A stretch of 64,000 nt of DNA, from assembly GCA_030278955.1 (NCBI GenBank), contig JAOANR010000014.1, positions 38,391,453 through 38,455,452 on the forward strand. Reading direction: 5' to 3'. How positions within the stretch are numbered: position 1 is the first letter of the stretch; the number at the start of each line of letters is the position of its first letter. Below are positions 45,318-55,300 of the stretch, piece after piece. The notes beneath the pieces are model-generated. The model was not told where the DNA came from, ran no database searches, and saw only the letters and a program-made list of their open reading frames with translations. Source of the DNA: Hygrophila difformis. Taxonomy: Eukaryota; Streptophyta; Magnoliopsida; Lamiales; Acanthaceae. Position numbers and translations under genes: made by a program.

Positions 45318-45721
45318 TCGACTGTTTTCAGGAGATCGATCATAAGCTCTTCTTGTGATTTCTGCTTTGGAACGATAGTTGCTTTACCCTTTTGATGTAA
45401 AGCTTGTACGGGTCCGAATGCATCTCTAATATTGGCTTGGTTATTCTTGGAAGATCCAGGAATATCCTTCTGCCTTTTCTTGATATCCGAAATATCAAAT
45501 TTCAGATTTAAAATCTCTTTCTTTAGATCTTGAAATAATTTCAAGATCTCCTCTGTTGATTGATTCAAGTTATCTATTTTTTCAGGTAAAATTAATACCC
45601 GGTTACCATAATCTTGAATCGTCTTTTGGATTTCTCTTAAGTCTTGTGAGAACTTAGAGCTATCCGGATCAATTTCTTTCCAGTCAGTTCCTCTCATTTT
45701 CATGAAAGAAATTACTTTCAA
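45314..45721 (-). CDS. VAP-like coiled-coil protein, 135 aa
   Basis: Small intact frame upstream of the coat protein. It has a heptad-rich stretch (QSTEEILKLFQDLKKEILNL) and a basic, Ser/Lys-rich C-terminus, as expected of a virion-associated protein, which forms coiled-coil multimers on the caulimovirid capsid. Length 135 is near that of such proteins (about 120-150). Its stop is part of the ATGA overlap with the coat-protein start. An in-frame ATG nine codons in (MRGTDW) could also be used. Function inferred from position and coiled coil only. Confidence 0.6.
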   Translation of the reverse strand: MKVISFMKMRGTDWKEIDPDSSKFSQDLREIQKTIQDYGNRVLILPEKIDNLNQSTEEILKLFQDLKKEILNLKFDISDIKKRQKDIPGSSKNNQANIRDAFGPVQALHQKGKATIVPKQKSQEELMIDLLKTVE

Positions 45722-45904
45722 TAAAATCTTGTCTTATAGACAAGTTCAAGAATTTCCTTGGGAAATTTCTATTTTTTATTTCCAAAATTTGGAAATAACT
45801 TGTTGGTTTCAAATTAATTGAATCCATGAAATAATTAAATCTTCTCCATTAATAAATAAAATATTATAAATAATATAATTTATATGTTCTTCAATAAAAT
45901 CTAG

Positions 45905-45916
45905 GCTCTGATACCA
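45905..45916 (-). promoter_or_regulatory. Primer-binding site, caulimovirid copy 2
   Basis: Minus-strand TGGTATCAGAGC for initiator tRNA-Met. A TATATAA box (45941-45947, read on minus) is only about 25-30 bases upstream, conserved in copy 1. Confidence 0.88.
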
Positions 45917-45999
45917 ATTTTCAAGCGCGTTGGGTGTCATTTATATAATGAAAAATTAAGTATATTGAGAAAGGATTAAAGTAAATAAAGTCAAACTTT

Positions 46000-46176
46000 C
46001 TTGGGGTTAAAATGAAAGAAAGAAAAGTTGTTGGGGTCATTTATTAATTTCAAATAGGTCCTATGGCCTAAAATTTTGCCAAACTGTATTTGTTATGGCC
46101 TGTTTTTACAATTGCAACTTGTTATGGCCTAAAAGTGGAATAGCCTCCTGTCATGACCCTTTTTAACATTTACCCC
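46000..46176 (-). repeat. Right terminal inverted repeat of copy 2
   Basis: See left repeat. The end is ...AACATTTACCCC at 46176, followed by TSD TTTTTTATA (46177-46185). Confidence 0.8.
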
Positions 46177-46222
46177 TTTTTTATATTATAAATATGTGTT
46201 TATATAAGACAAAATAACATAA

Positions 46223-46977
46223 GGGGGCGTTTGGTTTGGGGGCATCCAAAATTCCTACTGGGAATCTTGGTAGGGAATGTCATATGTACGCGTTTGGTTT
46301 GGCGGCATCTTTTACGCATGAATGTCACATTCTCACCGATGTGGGAATGTTGAGGGCTTTGGGTGGGAATCACATGTGATTCCATGTGATTCCCACCCAA
46401 GAGGTAGGTATTCTTAGATTACCACCTCAATTTCTCCTACTTTTGTACTAATGTTTCATTTATACCCTTACATTTTATACTTCTTTTATTTTATACATTT
46501 AGATATTTGTATTCTAAAAAATGATAAATATGTGATATTTAATTTTAAAAATCAATTGAAAAATTTTAAATTATTTAAACATATTTTTTAAATAAATATT
46601 CTCATATTTGCTTAAAATTTATTTATCTTCTATATAAAAAATAAAAATAATAAGCATTTAGTGACATTAAATTACTAATTATCATACAATAAATTATATA
46701 TAACGATTTTTTTATATTTTTAAAAATAAATCGGTTTAAATATTATCACTATTTTGTAGCAAAAAGACATATTTATAAATTTGTTCAATTAAAATTCAAG
46801 GACATTATAGTAAATTGATTAGAAATGAAAATCTGAGATTCTCAATCTAACCAAACACAATAATCTTAAAACACCAAAAATTAAGATTCCCCGCAATCTC
46901 ATATTCTTAGTAATCTTACATTCCCAGCAATCACATTACTACTGGTAATCTAAGATTCCTCCAAACCAAATGGAGAC
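46223..46977. mobile_element. MITE-like element, CGTTTGGTTTGG ends
   Basis: Left end GGGGGCGTTTGGTTTGG and right end (reverse complement) TCTCCATTTGGTTTGGAGG enclose an A/T-rich core; both ends continue with related GGAATCTT/TAGATTACC words. PIF/Harbinger- and hAT-type MITEs of plants have such ends. A clear TSD was not found. Confidence 0.55.
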
Positions 46978-47009
46978 ATCATATATACTTTAAAGGATTC
47001 ACAACTCTA

Positions 47010-47368
47010 TTAACATTTTAGTGTTTTCAATATGGATTTGTTCGCTGGATGTGCTTCATACTTGTCATCCTTTTGCGGCCTTTGAGGCACGTATTAGGGA
47101 CTTACGACGTCAGTTTCAGGTTTGTAATATTTTTCATGTTTTGAGAGGATAATAAGGTGGCTGATACACTGGCTAACACATGGTGCATCTACGGAGGATT
47201 TCTTCACCACTTGGGCGTTTCCCCCGGACTGGGTACTTGGCGATTTGGAGGCAGACGCTTCAGGGGTTTGCTTTCCTAGATACTAAATCCTTTGTTTTTC
47301 CTTTCTGTTTTGTTTTTTTGCTGTTTTTCTTATTTTTCCCCTCGCTTCGGCTCTTCCAAAAAAAAAAT
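47010..47368 (+). mobile_element. 5'-truncated L1 LINE, RNase H end
   Basis: Reads HPFAAFEARIRDLRRQFQ, NIFHVLRE and NKVADTLANTWCIYGGF across small shifts: the C-terminal RNase H of plant L1 LINEs, including the ADxLA motif. A short 3' UTR ends with a 10-base A run (47357-47367). Coding frame is broken once near 47145. Confidence 0.75.
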
Positions 47369-47699
47369 GGAATTTAACTTTTTTTTTAAAACTCACTAGG
47401 TATTCAATCCGTGTTTTAAAAAAATATTTACAAATTTTTAGGTATTATACAAATTTTAAAAAAAATTAAAAGAAACTTGGTATTTAATAGTCTACTGATT
47501 TCAAGACTCCATCAATGGATTATGTAAGTATATAAAACCAGCCAACTCTACATAGAGTTTATTGATTTTCTAAAAATCCATCGACTTTTCAAAGTCTCAA
47601 AAAATGTAACAAAGTTTTGATTGAATACATGATGTTAAGGTTAGTTTATTACTCTTCATAATATTCGACCCACCAAATAAAAAATCCTGGATCCGCCAC

Positions 47700-47855
47700 T
47701 GATTATGGATATGAACTTAAACCTTGGGGAATTTTCCGCTGCTCTTAAAGAGAAGGATGTTTGGGTGATGAATGTTGATCCTATTGCTCAATAAGAAAAA
47801 CTAAAGATTGTCTGTGATAGAGGCTTGATTGGAACAATCCATGACTGGTATGTAT
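47700..47855 (+). pseudogene. PMT methyltransferase, 3' exon
   Basis: LNLGEFSAALKEKDVWVMNV and LKIVCDRGLIGTIHDW match the C-terminal catalytic half of PMT proteins (DUF248). A stop follows DPIAQ (near 47793). It completes, in correct order and strand, the fragments at 25775 and 35330, so the 20 kb between are insertions into one locus. The following CEAFSTYPRTYD exon is not found before 49000. Confidence 0.8.
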
Positions 47856-47959
47856 ATATGTTCTTTATTCAGTACCTTGGATGCATGTTTGAGATAGCTA
47901 AAGTGATGCATGGGTCAATGTGTTGTAAATGTTGGTTGTGTTTTGTAATGTGTGTTGTT

Positions 47960-48640
47960 TTTGTTGACATGGATGTGTTTCAAATAATTTTTAAACTTTG
48001 TTTGACTTTTTGTTGACATGGATGAGTTTCAAATAATTTTTGTACTTTAGAATAAATGAGCTTTAATGTGAGTTTTCACTATTTTTCGAACCATTTTTGT
48101 AAGAGAATTGTCCCCGGGACCATGTCAAAGTTGGAATTCATGGGATTTTTTGTGAGAGCCTTGCATGAGCAGTTCTATGTGAATTTTTGTGACTTGCATG
48201 ATTTACATTTCTGAATTTGGGTCTCATAGGGCAAAGTTGTGCATACTTGATTAATAAATTAACACTTGATGAGAATTTTGCATATTTGGATTGTAATTTG
48301 CCTTGTGACCTAAATGTGGATGTACTTAGATAAGTTTCAAATAATTTTTATCCAATGCTTGGTAGAAGATTTTGAGGGAGAGAGCTTAATTATGAAATGT
48401 CATCATTTTTCGGGCCATTTTTGCAAGAAAAGAGGCCCCGAAAAAGAGTCAAAATTTGTTTTGATAGAAATCTTTGGGAGTTCCTTGCATGATGAGGTTA
48501 GAGGGAATTTTTGTGATTTACATGACTTGGAATTTCTGGATTTGGATCTAATTGTCAAAGTTATGCATGTTTGAGTGAAAACACAAGAGTTAGTAAGAAT
48601 CATGTATATGTGGAACACTTTTTGATTTACCTTGTGAATG
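47960..48640 (+). repeat. Diverged direct duplication, about 300 bp
   Basis: A block with GTTTCAAATAATTTTTxx, CATTTTTGxAAGA, CCTTGCATGA and GGAATTTTTGTGA occurs at about 48010-48290 and again at 48320-48600, with many changes. The ORF at 48314-48574 is within the second block and unsupported. Confidence 0.55.
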
Positions 48641-48998
48641 TGAGTGAGCTATACATGAATCAAATCATATTTGGGAGATTTTGACTTGGTTGTATGATTT
48701 TGACAAGCACTCCATTTATACATTTTTTTTGGCGAAGCAATACATGCCAGGGAAGAAAATTTATACTTCATATAGAGCTTTGAAACTTTTTTTTTCTTGT
48801 GAACAATGTTTTATTCCCAAAGCAAAACAAAGCAGCGTGCAATGGCGCTGCATGCGTACGTCTTTCACATCATACACACGCAGGCTGATTAATAATTTTC
48901 GTTGGCCTTGTTATTACCAAAATTTTAGGCCCTATTTTTTTATATTTAAACAGTTAATTATACAATTTTATATTATTTATAAAACTAACACTATAATA
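48641..48998. other. A/T-rich spacer, no feature seen
   Basis: No exon or terminal repeat recognised. Confidence 0.4.
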
Positions 48999-49015
48999 AT
49001 TTTAAAAAAAGTTTA

Positions 49016-49220
49016 GGGTTGGGGACTTACCCTAGTGGTCAAGTCCCCTGCTCCCAACCAATAGGTTGGGGGTTCGATCCCTACCCGCCCCCCTATCCCT
49101 CCCCGTCCCCCTTTGTAATTTGTGTGGCTTGGGTTTCCACACACCTTTGCCGACACATGAGTGGCTTGGGTTTCCACACACCTTTGCCGACACATGAGTG
49201 TCAATGTTTACCAAAAAAAA
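49016..49220 (+). mobile_element. tRNA-derived SINE
   Basis: Pol III A-box-like CCTAGTGGTCAAG (49031-49043) and B box GGTTCGATCC (49071-49080) at the usual spacing, A-rich end (49213-49220), and a perfect 17-bp TSD ATTTTAAAAAAAGTTTA (48999-49015, 49221-49237). A 38-bp piece (GTGGCTTGGGTTTCCACAC...) is doubled at 49123-49198. A SINE needs LINE enzymes to move. Confidence 0.9.
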
Positions 49221-49497
49221 ATTTTAAAAAAAGTTTAAAACATAAAAAGTAAAAAGTAAAGATATAATTTAGAAACACTCCCTATCTATCTGTATCTTTT
49301 ATACTACAAGAGCCATTCTTTCCAACTCTCAATTTCAATTACACCCATTGGATCAGAATTGAATTAGATTTATGGCCGTTGGATCCCACAGCTTCATTTG
49401 TGTCTTCATTTCATGGGTTTAGGAAATACCATCAAATACAATCCAACATTCAGAAGCGGGGCAATCCCCTTTCATCGTCTCCTTCGTCCCATCCCTG

Positions 49498-49779
49498 CCG
49501 GATTTTTACGCGGCGATGGGGGCTTTGCAGGTCCCTTCGGGCGGCCGCCGACCCTGTCGCGCCGTGGTAGGGGTGGCGCCGCAGCGTGGTGGGGGCGACA
49601 TCGAGTCACTGGGCGGCGGCAGGGAGAACCAAGCCGCCGTTGCTGCGTTAGTCGGCGGGAATGGGCTTCCGTCGTTGTGGTGGAGGAACCTCGGTAGAAG
49701 TTGCGTCCTTGGATCTCCATTCTCTGCCTCCACCATCCAAACGGAGTCGTTGCGACCGGAAACGAGGTCAGATCTCTGA
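49498..49779 (+). other. GC-rich exon-like block
   Basis: Reads 87 codons from ATG at 49516 and ends at AACGAG|GTCAGA, a possible splice donor before the P4-ATPase pieces. Low-complexity Gly/Arg/Ala, no recognised domain; open on both strands because of GC content. May be a 5' exon or CpG-rich promoter sequence. Confidence 0.3.
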
Positions 49780-49846
49780 TTATGTTTTTGTACCCCCTTT
49801 TATAGTTTATTTGACGATTTAAGTTAATCCAATTGCTTTACAATTT

Positions 49847-51420
49847 TTTAGATTTGGATAGCCCGGGGCATATTCAGGCACCTGGACATGAACTTGTGGA
49901 ATCAGAGATTCTGTTAGACTCAGTTATTACTTCAAAAAATGAAGATGGCCAAAAGGTCCCTACAAAGGTTTTCAGTTTTGCTGACAGCGGACTTTTATGA
50001 ATGGGAATTGGCTGAATGAGCCCAATAGGGATGTCATATTGTTATTTTTCAGAATACTAGCAATTTGTCACACTGCAATTCCAGAGATAAATGAGGAGAT
50101 AAAAACATTTACATATGAAGCAGAATCACCATATGAAGGTGCTTTTCTTGTTGCTGCTAGAGAATTTGGTTTTGAATTCTGTAGAAGAACTCAGTCGAGT
50201 GTTTGTGTGCGTGAGAGATATCCCACTCAAGAACCTATTGAAAGGTGAGAGTATGAACAAAATAGTTTTCACTACTGCTTAAAAATTTACTTTATTTTGA
50301 ATGAGGTGTCTTGACTTGTATAATATTCATCTGTGTATTTAGGGAATATAAAATTCTCGGTTTGTTGGATTTTACAATCAAAAGAAGAGAATGTCAGTAA
50401 TTGTTAGGGATGAGACTGGTCAGATTCTTCTCCTGTGAAAAGGAGCCGACAGGTATATACTTGATGAGTTTTGTTCATCCTGCCTCCATCCTAATGGAAA
50501 AAAGTGCAAAATATTTTTGAATGATAACGTGGCTGCTAGCCCAGTTGCTTCATTAGAGAAATGTTGCTGAGCCAATAATTATATGCTTTGCAAGTGTTTC
50601 TTGCTCATTTATCCTTAAAAATTATTGTCTTGAATTATCAGTTTAACGGCAGATATAAGGAGTGTGCATCCCTCTTTCACTAATTGTTGTGATGCATGTT
50701 TTGGTTTTTGTGCTTTAACCGCCTTTGTAGTAGATATCCTTTTGAAATTAGTGCATCTTTTGTGTTAGCATCATCTTTGATAGACTCGCAAAGAATGGAA
50801 GAATGTATGAGGAGGCCACGACAAAGCATTTAAATGAATATGGAGAAGCTGGATTGCATACTTGCCCTTGCTTACAAGAAACTTGACGAGGAGGAGTTTT
50901 CTCCTTGGAATGAAGAGTTCACCAAAGGAAAAACCTTGTTTCGTGGTGACAGAGAAGCAAACCTTGAGCGGGTTTCTGATGTGATGGAAAGGGACTTAAT
51001 ACTTGTTGGCGCAACTGTTGTAGAAGACAAATTGTAGAAAGGAGTATGTCATATATCCTATCAATGTTAGAAGTCATTCATTTAAGCCTCGCCCTATCTC
51101 TAATTTCTCTATGTAATTTGCTTATCCACTGTTTTTCTATATAGGTGTCTCAGTGCATAGACAATCTAGCACAAGCTGGTCTAAAGATCTGGGTTCCTAA
51201 AGGTGACAAGATGGAAACTGCAATTAATATAGGGTCAGTTCCTTACTAGCATGATGGTTTTGTGATTGTTTGGATTTTAATTATCACCCACTTCCGCATT
51301 ATACAGAACTAAAAATAGTCATTGTGGTGCAGATTTGCCTGTAGCTTACTCAGACAGGGTGTGAAGAAGATCTGCGTATCAACAAATGTGGATGCAGTAG
51401 GCAGCGTTTCCAATGTTTTT
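49847..51420 (+). pseudogene. P4-ATPase (ALA4/5-type flippase) fragment
   Basis: P4-ATPases flip phospholipids across membranes. Four exon pieces in order: [20 protein letters not shown] and [20 protein letters not shown] (49998-50245); SVIVRDETGQILLL then stop then KGAD (50343-50452); KNGRMYEEATTKHLNEYGEA, LALAYKKLDEEEFSPWNEEF, VATVVEDKL-like (50770-51040); [13 protein letters not shown] and KMETAINIG (51145-51232). These are the nucleotide-binding and hinge parts of the cytosolic loop. The DGES, DKTGT and transmembrane exons are missing. Breaks: frameshift before MNGNW, TGA within LLCKGAD, LTGDK replaced by PKGDK. Introns are kept, so it is a DNA-level fragment. Confidence 0.9.
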
Positions 51421-52330
51421 CTGAAGCACAAAAAACATAAATATCAATACATTTGATTCAGTTTATACTGGTAATTGTATTATTTATTACTTGAAGGCTG
51501 CAAGTTGAATGGTTGAATGCATTCGTGAATGCTTTTTGTGTTCATGACATGTTAATATTGCTGGTGGAGGGTGTTTATAAGACTAGAATTTGAAATGAAT
51601 TTTTTTTTTTTATGAGCATTTGAAAAGAATTTTAGCCATATGAGAGAATTAGTATTATCAAATGTGATAATCATTAGTCTATTATTTTTAAGAATTAAAC
51701 ACACAAAAACTTCCTTTGTACCCGTCCTTCTGTGGTACCCCGTACGTCACTCTGAGTACGTGAGACCATGTAGTTTATTATTTCGCCTGATTTGTATTTA
51801 ACTTACTGATTTATGGTTGCGCAAATTATTGGCAAATTGAATTTTTTTTTATTATGTTGGTTAAATTATTGCTTCAGAAGTCTTTTGTGTGCAATTTTTG
51901 TCCATTTCTTTTGACATTTGATGTCGTATTTCATTTAGATGCATTTTGAATCGTTATTCGTGGGAACTTTCTATTGGTTGACTTTACATCCCTTGTCGTG
52001 ATTTTGTTCTTTTTTTCTTTATCAAATTACACTGATAAGGCTGAAATAATCAAATGCATTCCTGTTACAACCTAGCTGAATTATTCTTGGCATACTGATG
52101 CCTTAAAAACCTTTCATCATGTTCATAAAAAAATGTATCTTATGTTTGTTACCGACATGAATACTGAAGCCATAGACGAAAAAAGCATACACAATGTTTT
52201 TGCTTCGACTTTCATTGTTCCATGAAAAGGATGCTTGCTCTACAGTGCTTCCATCATTACTTATTTCTAATTTTATCAAGATATTAGTTGGTTTCAACTT
52301 TAATAATTTAATAGATCTTCTGTTGATTAG

Positions 52331-54564
52331 ATGGATTACATAAACACTTCCCATCCCAATTTTATTGGTGGGAGTAAGGCTGTAGAGATGGCATTGCAAC
52401 AGAATAAGTCATCCAGGATTGTTGCACCCCTTGCAAGGCAGAAGGTAAGTTAAATTGGCTAAATCGTATCCTATTTGTTCATGATGAATTGAGGATCTGT
52501 TTTTGGGACTGATTTTCTGGTTAATTAGGATTCTGGAGATTTGGATAAAGCACCCAACTCAGAGAGAACTTTAAAGATGGGCCATACTTGGTCGCCAAGT
52601 GAATGGAATTGCTCCAGAACAAGTAAGTCATTTGTTACTTTTTAATGCAATCTTTAAACATTTCCATTCATATTGGCTAACGTCTTATTTCTTTTTTTAA
52701 TTGAAAAAAGGGTGTTAAAGCTGTTGTCGATGTTGAGAAACCTGCCCCATCCAGTAAGTTTTGTCAATGTTCTTATGTGATGAAATCTTTTAGTTGATAG
52801 GCACTACATTCAGATGATAAGTGAATTATCATGTCGGATGGGAAAAAATGCCTTCAGTTACAACATTATGTTCCTCAAACTATTGAGAGCAAATTTTCCA
52901 AAATATTTTCTTCGGCAAAAGTGATTTAATTAGTGGTTTCTTAAGTTTTAGGTTTCTCCTGTACTTGCGTTATTACCCTGACTTTTGAAATTCACTGCTC
53001 AAATCTCAACCTGCATATGAATAAGTCAAATGAAAATAAATGGTGAGAGGATCAAGAGAATACACAAAGGGGAAGGAGAGTCTGGACATGGAATTTATTT
53101 TTATTTGTACAGTAGTGGAGAGGAGTCGAAAGAACTAAACTACAATCAATACTGAGACACCATCGCAGCTTTGTATATAAAGGGTATTAAGATTCTGACA
53201 AGTGACAATTTTATACAATAGTTGCTGGAATATAGATTAAAGTGTTGTATTCCTTTAAGTTATCATCAAACTCATGGTGAGTAGTTGTTATGAAGCAATA
53301 TTAAAGGAAAAAAAAAAAAAAAAAAAACTCAGGGAAAATCCTAACCAAGCACTAAGGCGGACTCTTGTTTTAATAATCCATAAATGAATAAAAAGAGGAA
53401 TGCCAAAACTTATTTATAGGCTAACCCAAAAGATTAAAGACTTCTAATCCTATTAGACTTTTAAAGCCAAAAAAAGAATTCAAATTCAATATAAGACTTC
53501 TAAATGCAAATTCTAATTCAATAATCAATACTAATCATACTGGTCTCAATATTTATCAACACCAATTAAACTACCAAAATCTACTTCCTATCAGCAATCT
53601 AGCTCATTTATACTGCGTTGTTTCTTTACTTTATTCTTGTAGTTAATACCGTGAGTCCATGATCATGTGCCTTGCTGGTAGCATATTTCTATTAGGGAGT
53701 TCTAATATAGCAATTCTTGATGATAGCCAGTAGTAATATAGGTTCAAGTTGGGGGATATCTTGAATTTTTGGAGGGCATGATCGTGCATCTAATAAAGAG
53801 AACTCTACCAGCAATCCATTTATTGACATTCTTGATAGTGTGGAACATGGTTATTCAAAGATTCATTTGAGAGAGTATATATTCAAAATGTTCCATCATA
53901 CATATGATTTCTACCTTGGGAGTTTCATTTCTTCTCTGTTATTGTTTACCTTTTTTTTATATATATTTACAGCCACCTACTGTCTTGAGGCCCTCAAAAA
54001 CCCATTCTGAACAAGAGACTATTGAGATCACTGTTACAAAGTTGTTACAAAGTTGTTATTAAGGTCCTATTATGATATATTGTCAGGAAGAACATTGAGG
54101 ATTCTGTGCCGAAAGCGATTATGCATTTTCTGGTAACTACTTTCCATTTAATTGATTTTTCTTCTGTTGTTTTTGGCACCATTTTGTGTTATATATTTAT
54201 TTGACTACTGTTGAATCGTTAAGTGGAAGCATGTAGATGTCAGATTCTGATGCGCTAACATTTCCACTTGTATCCCTTATTTTCTTATTAAGAGTACATG
54301 ATTTTAATGAGTTGTAGTTTGTATTGTTCATCAGTTAGCATTCTGATAAATTTCAGGTGTTTGGATGCATGTTTAGGGTGTCTTGAATTGTTGTTTTTGT
54401 TTGAGTTGCGTGAGATAGTTTATTTTTTTATGTAAAAATGTGAAAACCGTAATGATGCAAACATGTCGAACACCTTTGCATTTCATGAATCATAATAGTT
54501 TTATACACTTTTCTCAGGTTAACCACACCAAGCGAGAGCTGCATAATGTTTTCATCAAACTAAG
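52331..54564 (+). pseudogene. DRP3: DRP3-type dynamin-related protein, 3' exons
   Basis: DRP3 constricts mitochondria and peroxisomes. Exons: 52331-52444 (MDYINTSHPNFIGGSKAVEM...), 52529-52622 (one-base shift near 52576, then AILGRQVNGIAPEQ), 52711-52753 (GVKAVVDVEKPAPS), 53973-54132 (PPTVLRPSKTHSEQETIEIT; KNIEDSVPKAIMHFL) and 54518-54564 (VNHTKRELHNVFIK). These cover the variable region and the start of the GTPase effector domain. All splice sites look canonical. A 13-bp tandem duplication (GTTACAAAGTT twice, about 54035-54060) shifts the fourth exon. GTPase and middle domains and the GED end (LYR..LFEEML) are absent. Confidence 0.9.
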
Positions 54565-54659
54565 GTTTGACATTTTAATCAAATCGCATGATTTGCATTG
54601 TATTTTTGTATGCTTTATATTTTTCGTAAAATCTCATGACTGAATTTCTATTTCTGTGA

Positions 54660-55300
54660 GTACTGTAGTCCCCAATGAAACGGCTAACATTAAAATTTGA
54701 ACTTGGTTTGTGCTCAATGCTTAAAATTAGGGATTATTGGAGAAGAAACTCTCGGCCATGGAGGACGCGAGAAAGAGTTACCATGGAAGCTTGAAAATGA
54801 ACTTTTGGTAAGGGTTAACGGAATTTCTTTTCTCTCTTCCCTTTCTTCCCCTTTTCTCCTTCATCCCTGTTTCTTCTTCCCCTTTCCCTATTTTGAAGTT
54901 GTCGGAAAAGCTAGGTTGTTGGCGCAGCGGCGAAGGGAGAAGCGGGAGGGACCGGAGGTCGTGCCACAGCGGGACGAGACACCACAGTGCGGTGGTGCGC
55001 TGTGGTGAGGACTGTGCGACGCACAGTCGTGCGCCATTGTGGCAGCGACGCTGCTGGTCGCCGGCGCTGGATGCGCGGCGGCGACGGCGGAGGAGTGGTG
55101 GTGAGGTTGGTGATGTCCGGTGGGGAGTTGCCGGATAGTGGTGGTGTTGACTTAGCGGCAGCCGTGGTGGTATTTGGTGTTGTCCAATTCGTCTTTGTTG
55201 TTTGTGTATTTGATTCAATGTCCATGTTATTGTTGATTCAAGTGTGGAAAATGGTTCTACATATATTCTTCAATTCTAGTATAAATGGATTTTAATGTTG
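54660..55300 (+). other. Unassigned GC-rich region
   Basis: GC-rich at 54900-55150 with ORFs open on both strands (80-146 codons) of low complexity; none recognised. It may be the promoter-proximal part of the LARD-like LTR that follows, whose start could not be located. Confidence 0.3.

Larger units (their letters stand above)
39096..46176 (-). mobile_element. TIR-bounded caulimovirid element, copy 2 (7.08 kb)
   Basis: A nearly full-length caulimovirid genome (7-8 kb is usual) in linear form, sense strand minus, between inverted repeats (left start GAGATAATTATC, right end AACATTTACCCC). Gene order from the right: PBS (45905-45916), VAP-like ORF, coat protein with zinc knuckle, movement protein, protease-RT-RNase H, 358-codon ORF, 35S-like promoter (39821-39900). 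Coat before movement protein, and a separate 3' ORF, recall cavemo-/solendovirus-like genomes. Several frameshifts make it a relic. Both ends coincide with those of copy 1, so the two are members of one family with fixed ends and did not arise as random viral insertions. Confidence 0.85.

Noticed and set aside
46200..46400. 66-codon minus-strand ORF
   Set aside because: Lies across the TIR end of a MITE; no domain.
49071..49080. A tRNA gene
   Set aside because: A and B boxes are present but no cloverleaf or anticodon arm; the 17-bp TSD and A tail show a SINE.
54778..55295. ORFs of 80-146 codons on both strands
   Set aside because: GC-rich low-complexity sequence open in many frames, with no recognisable family.
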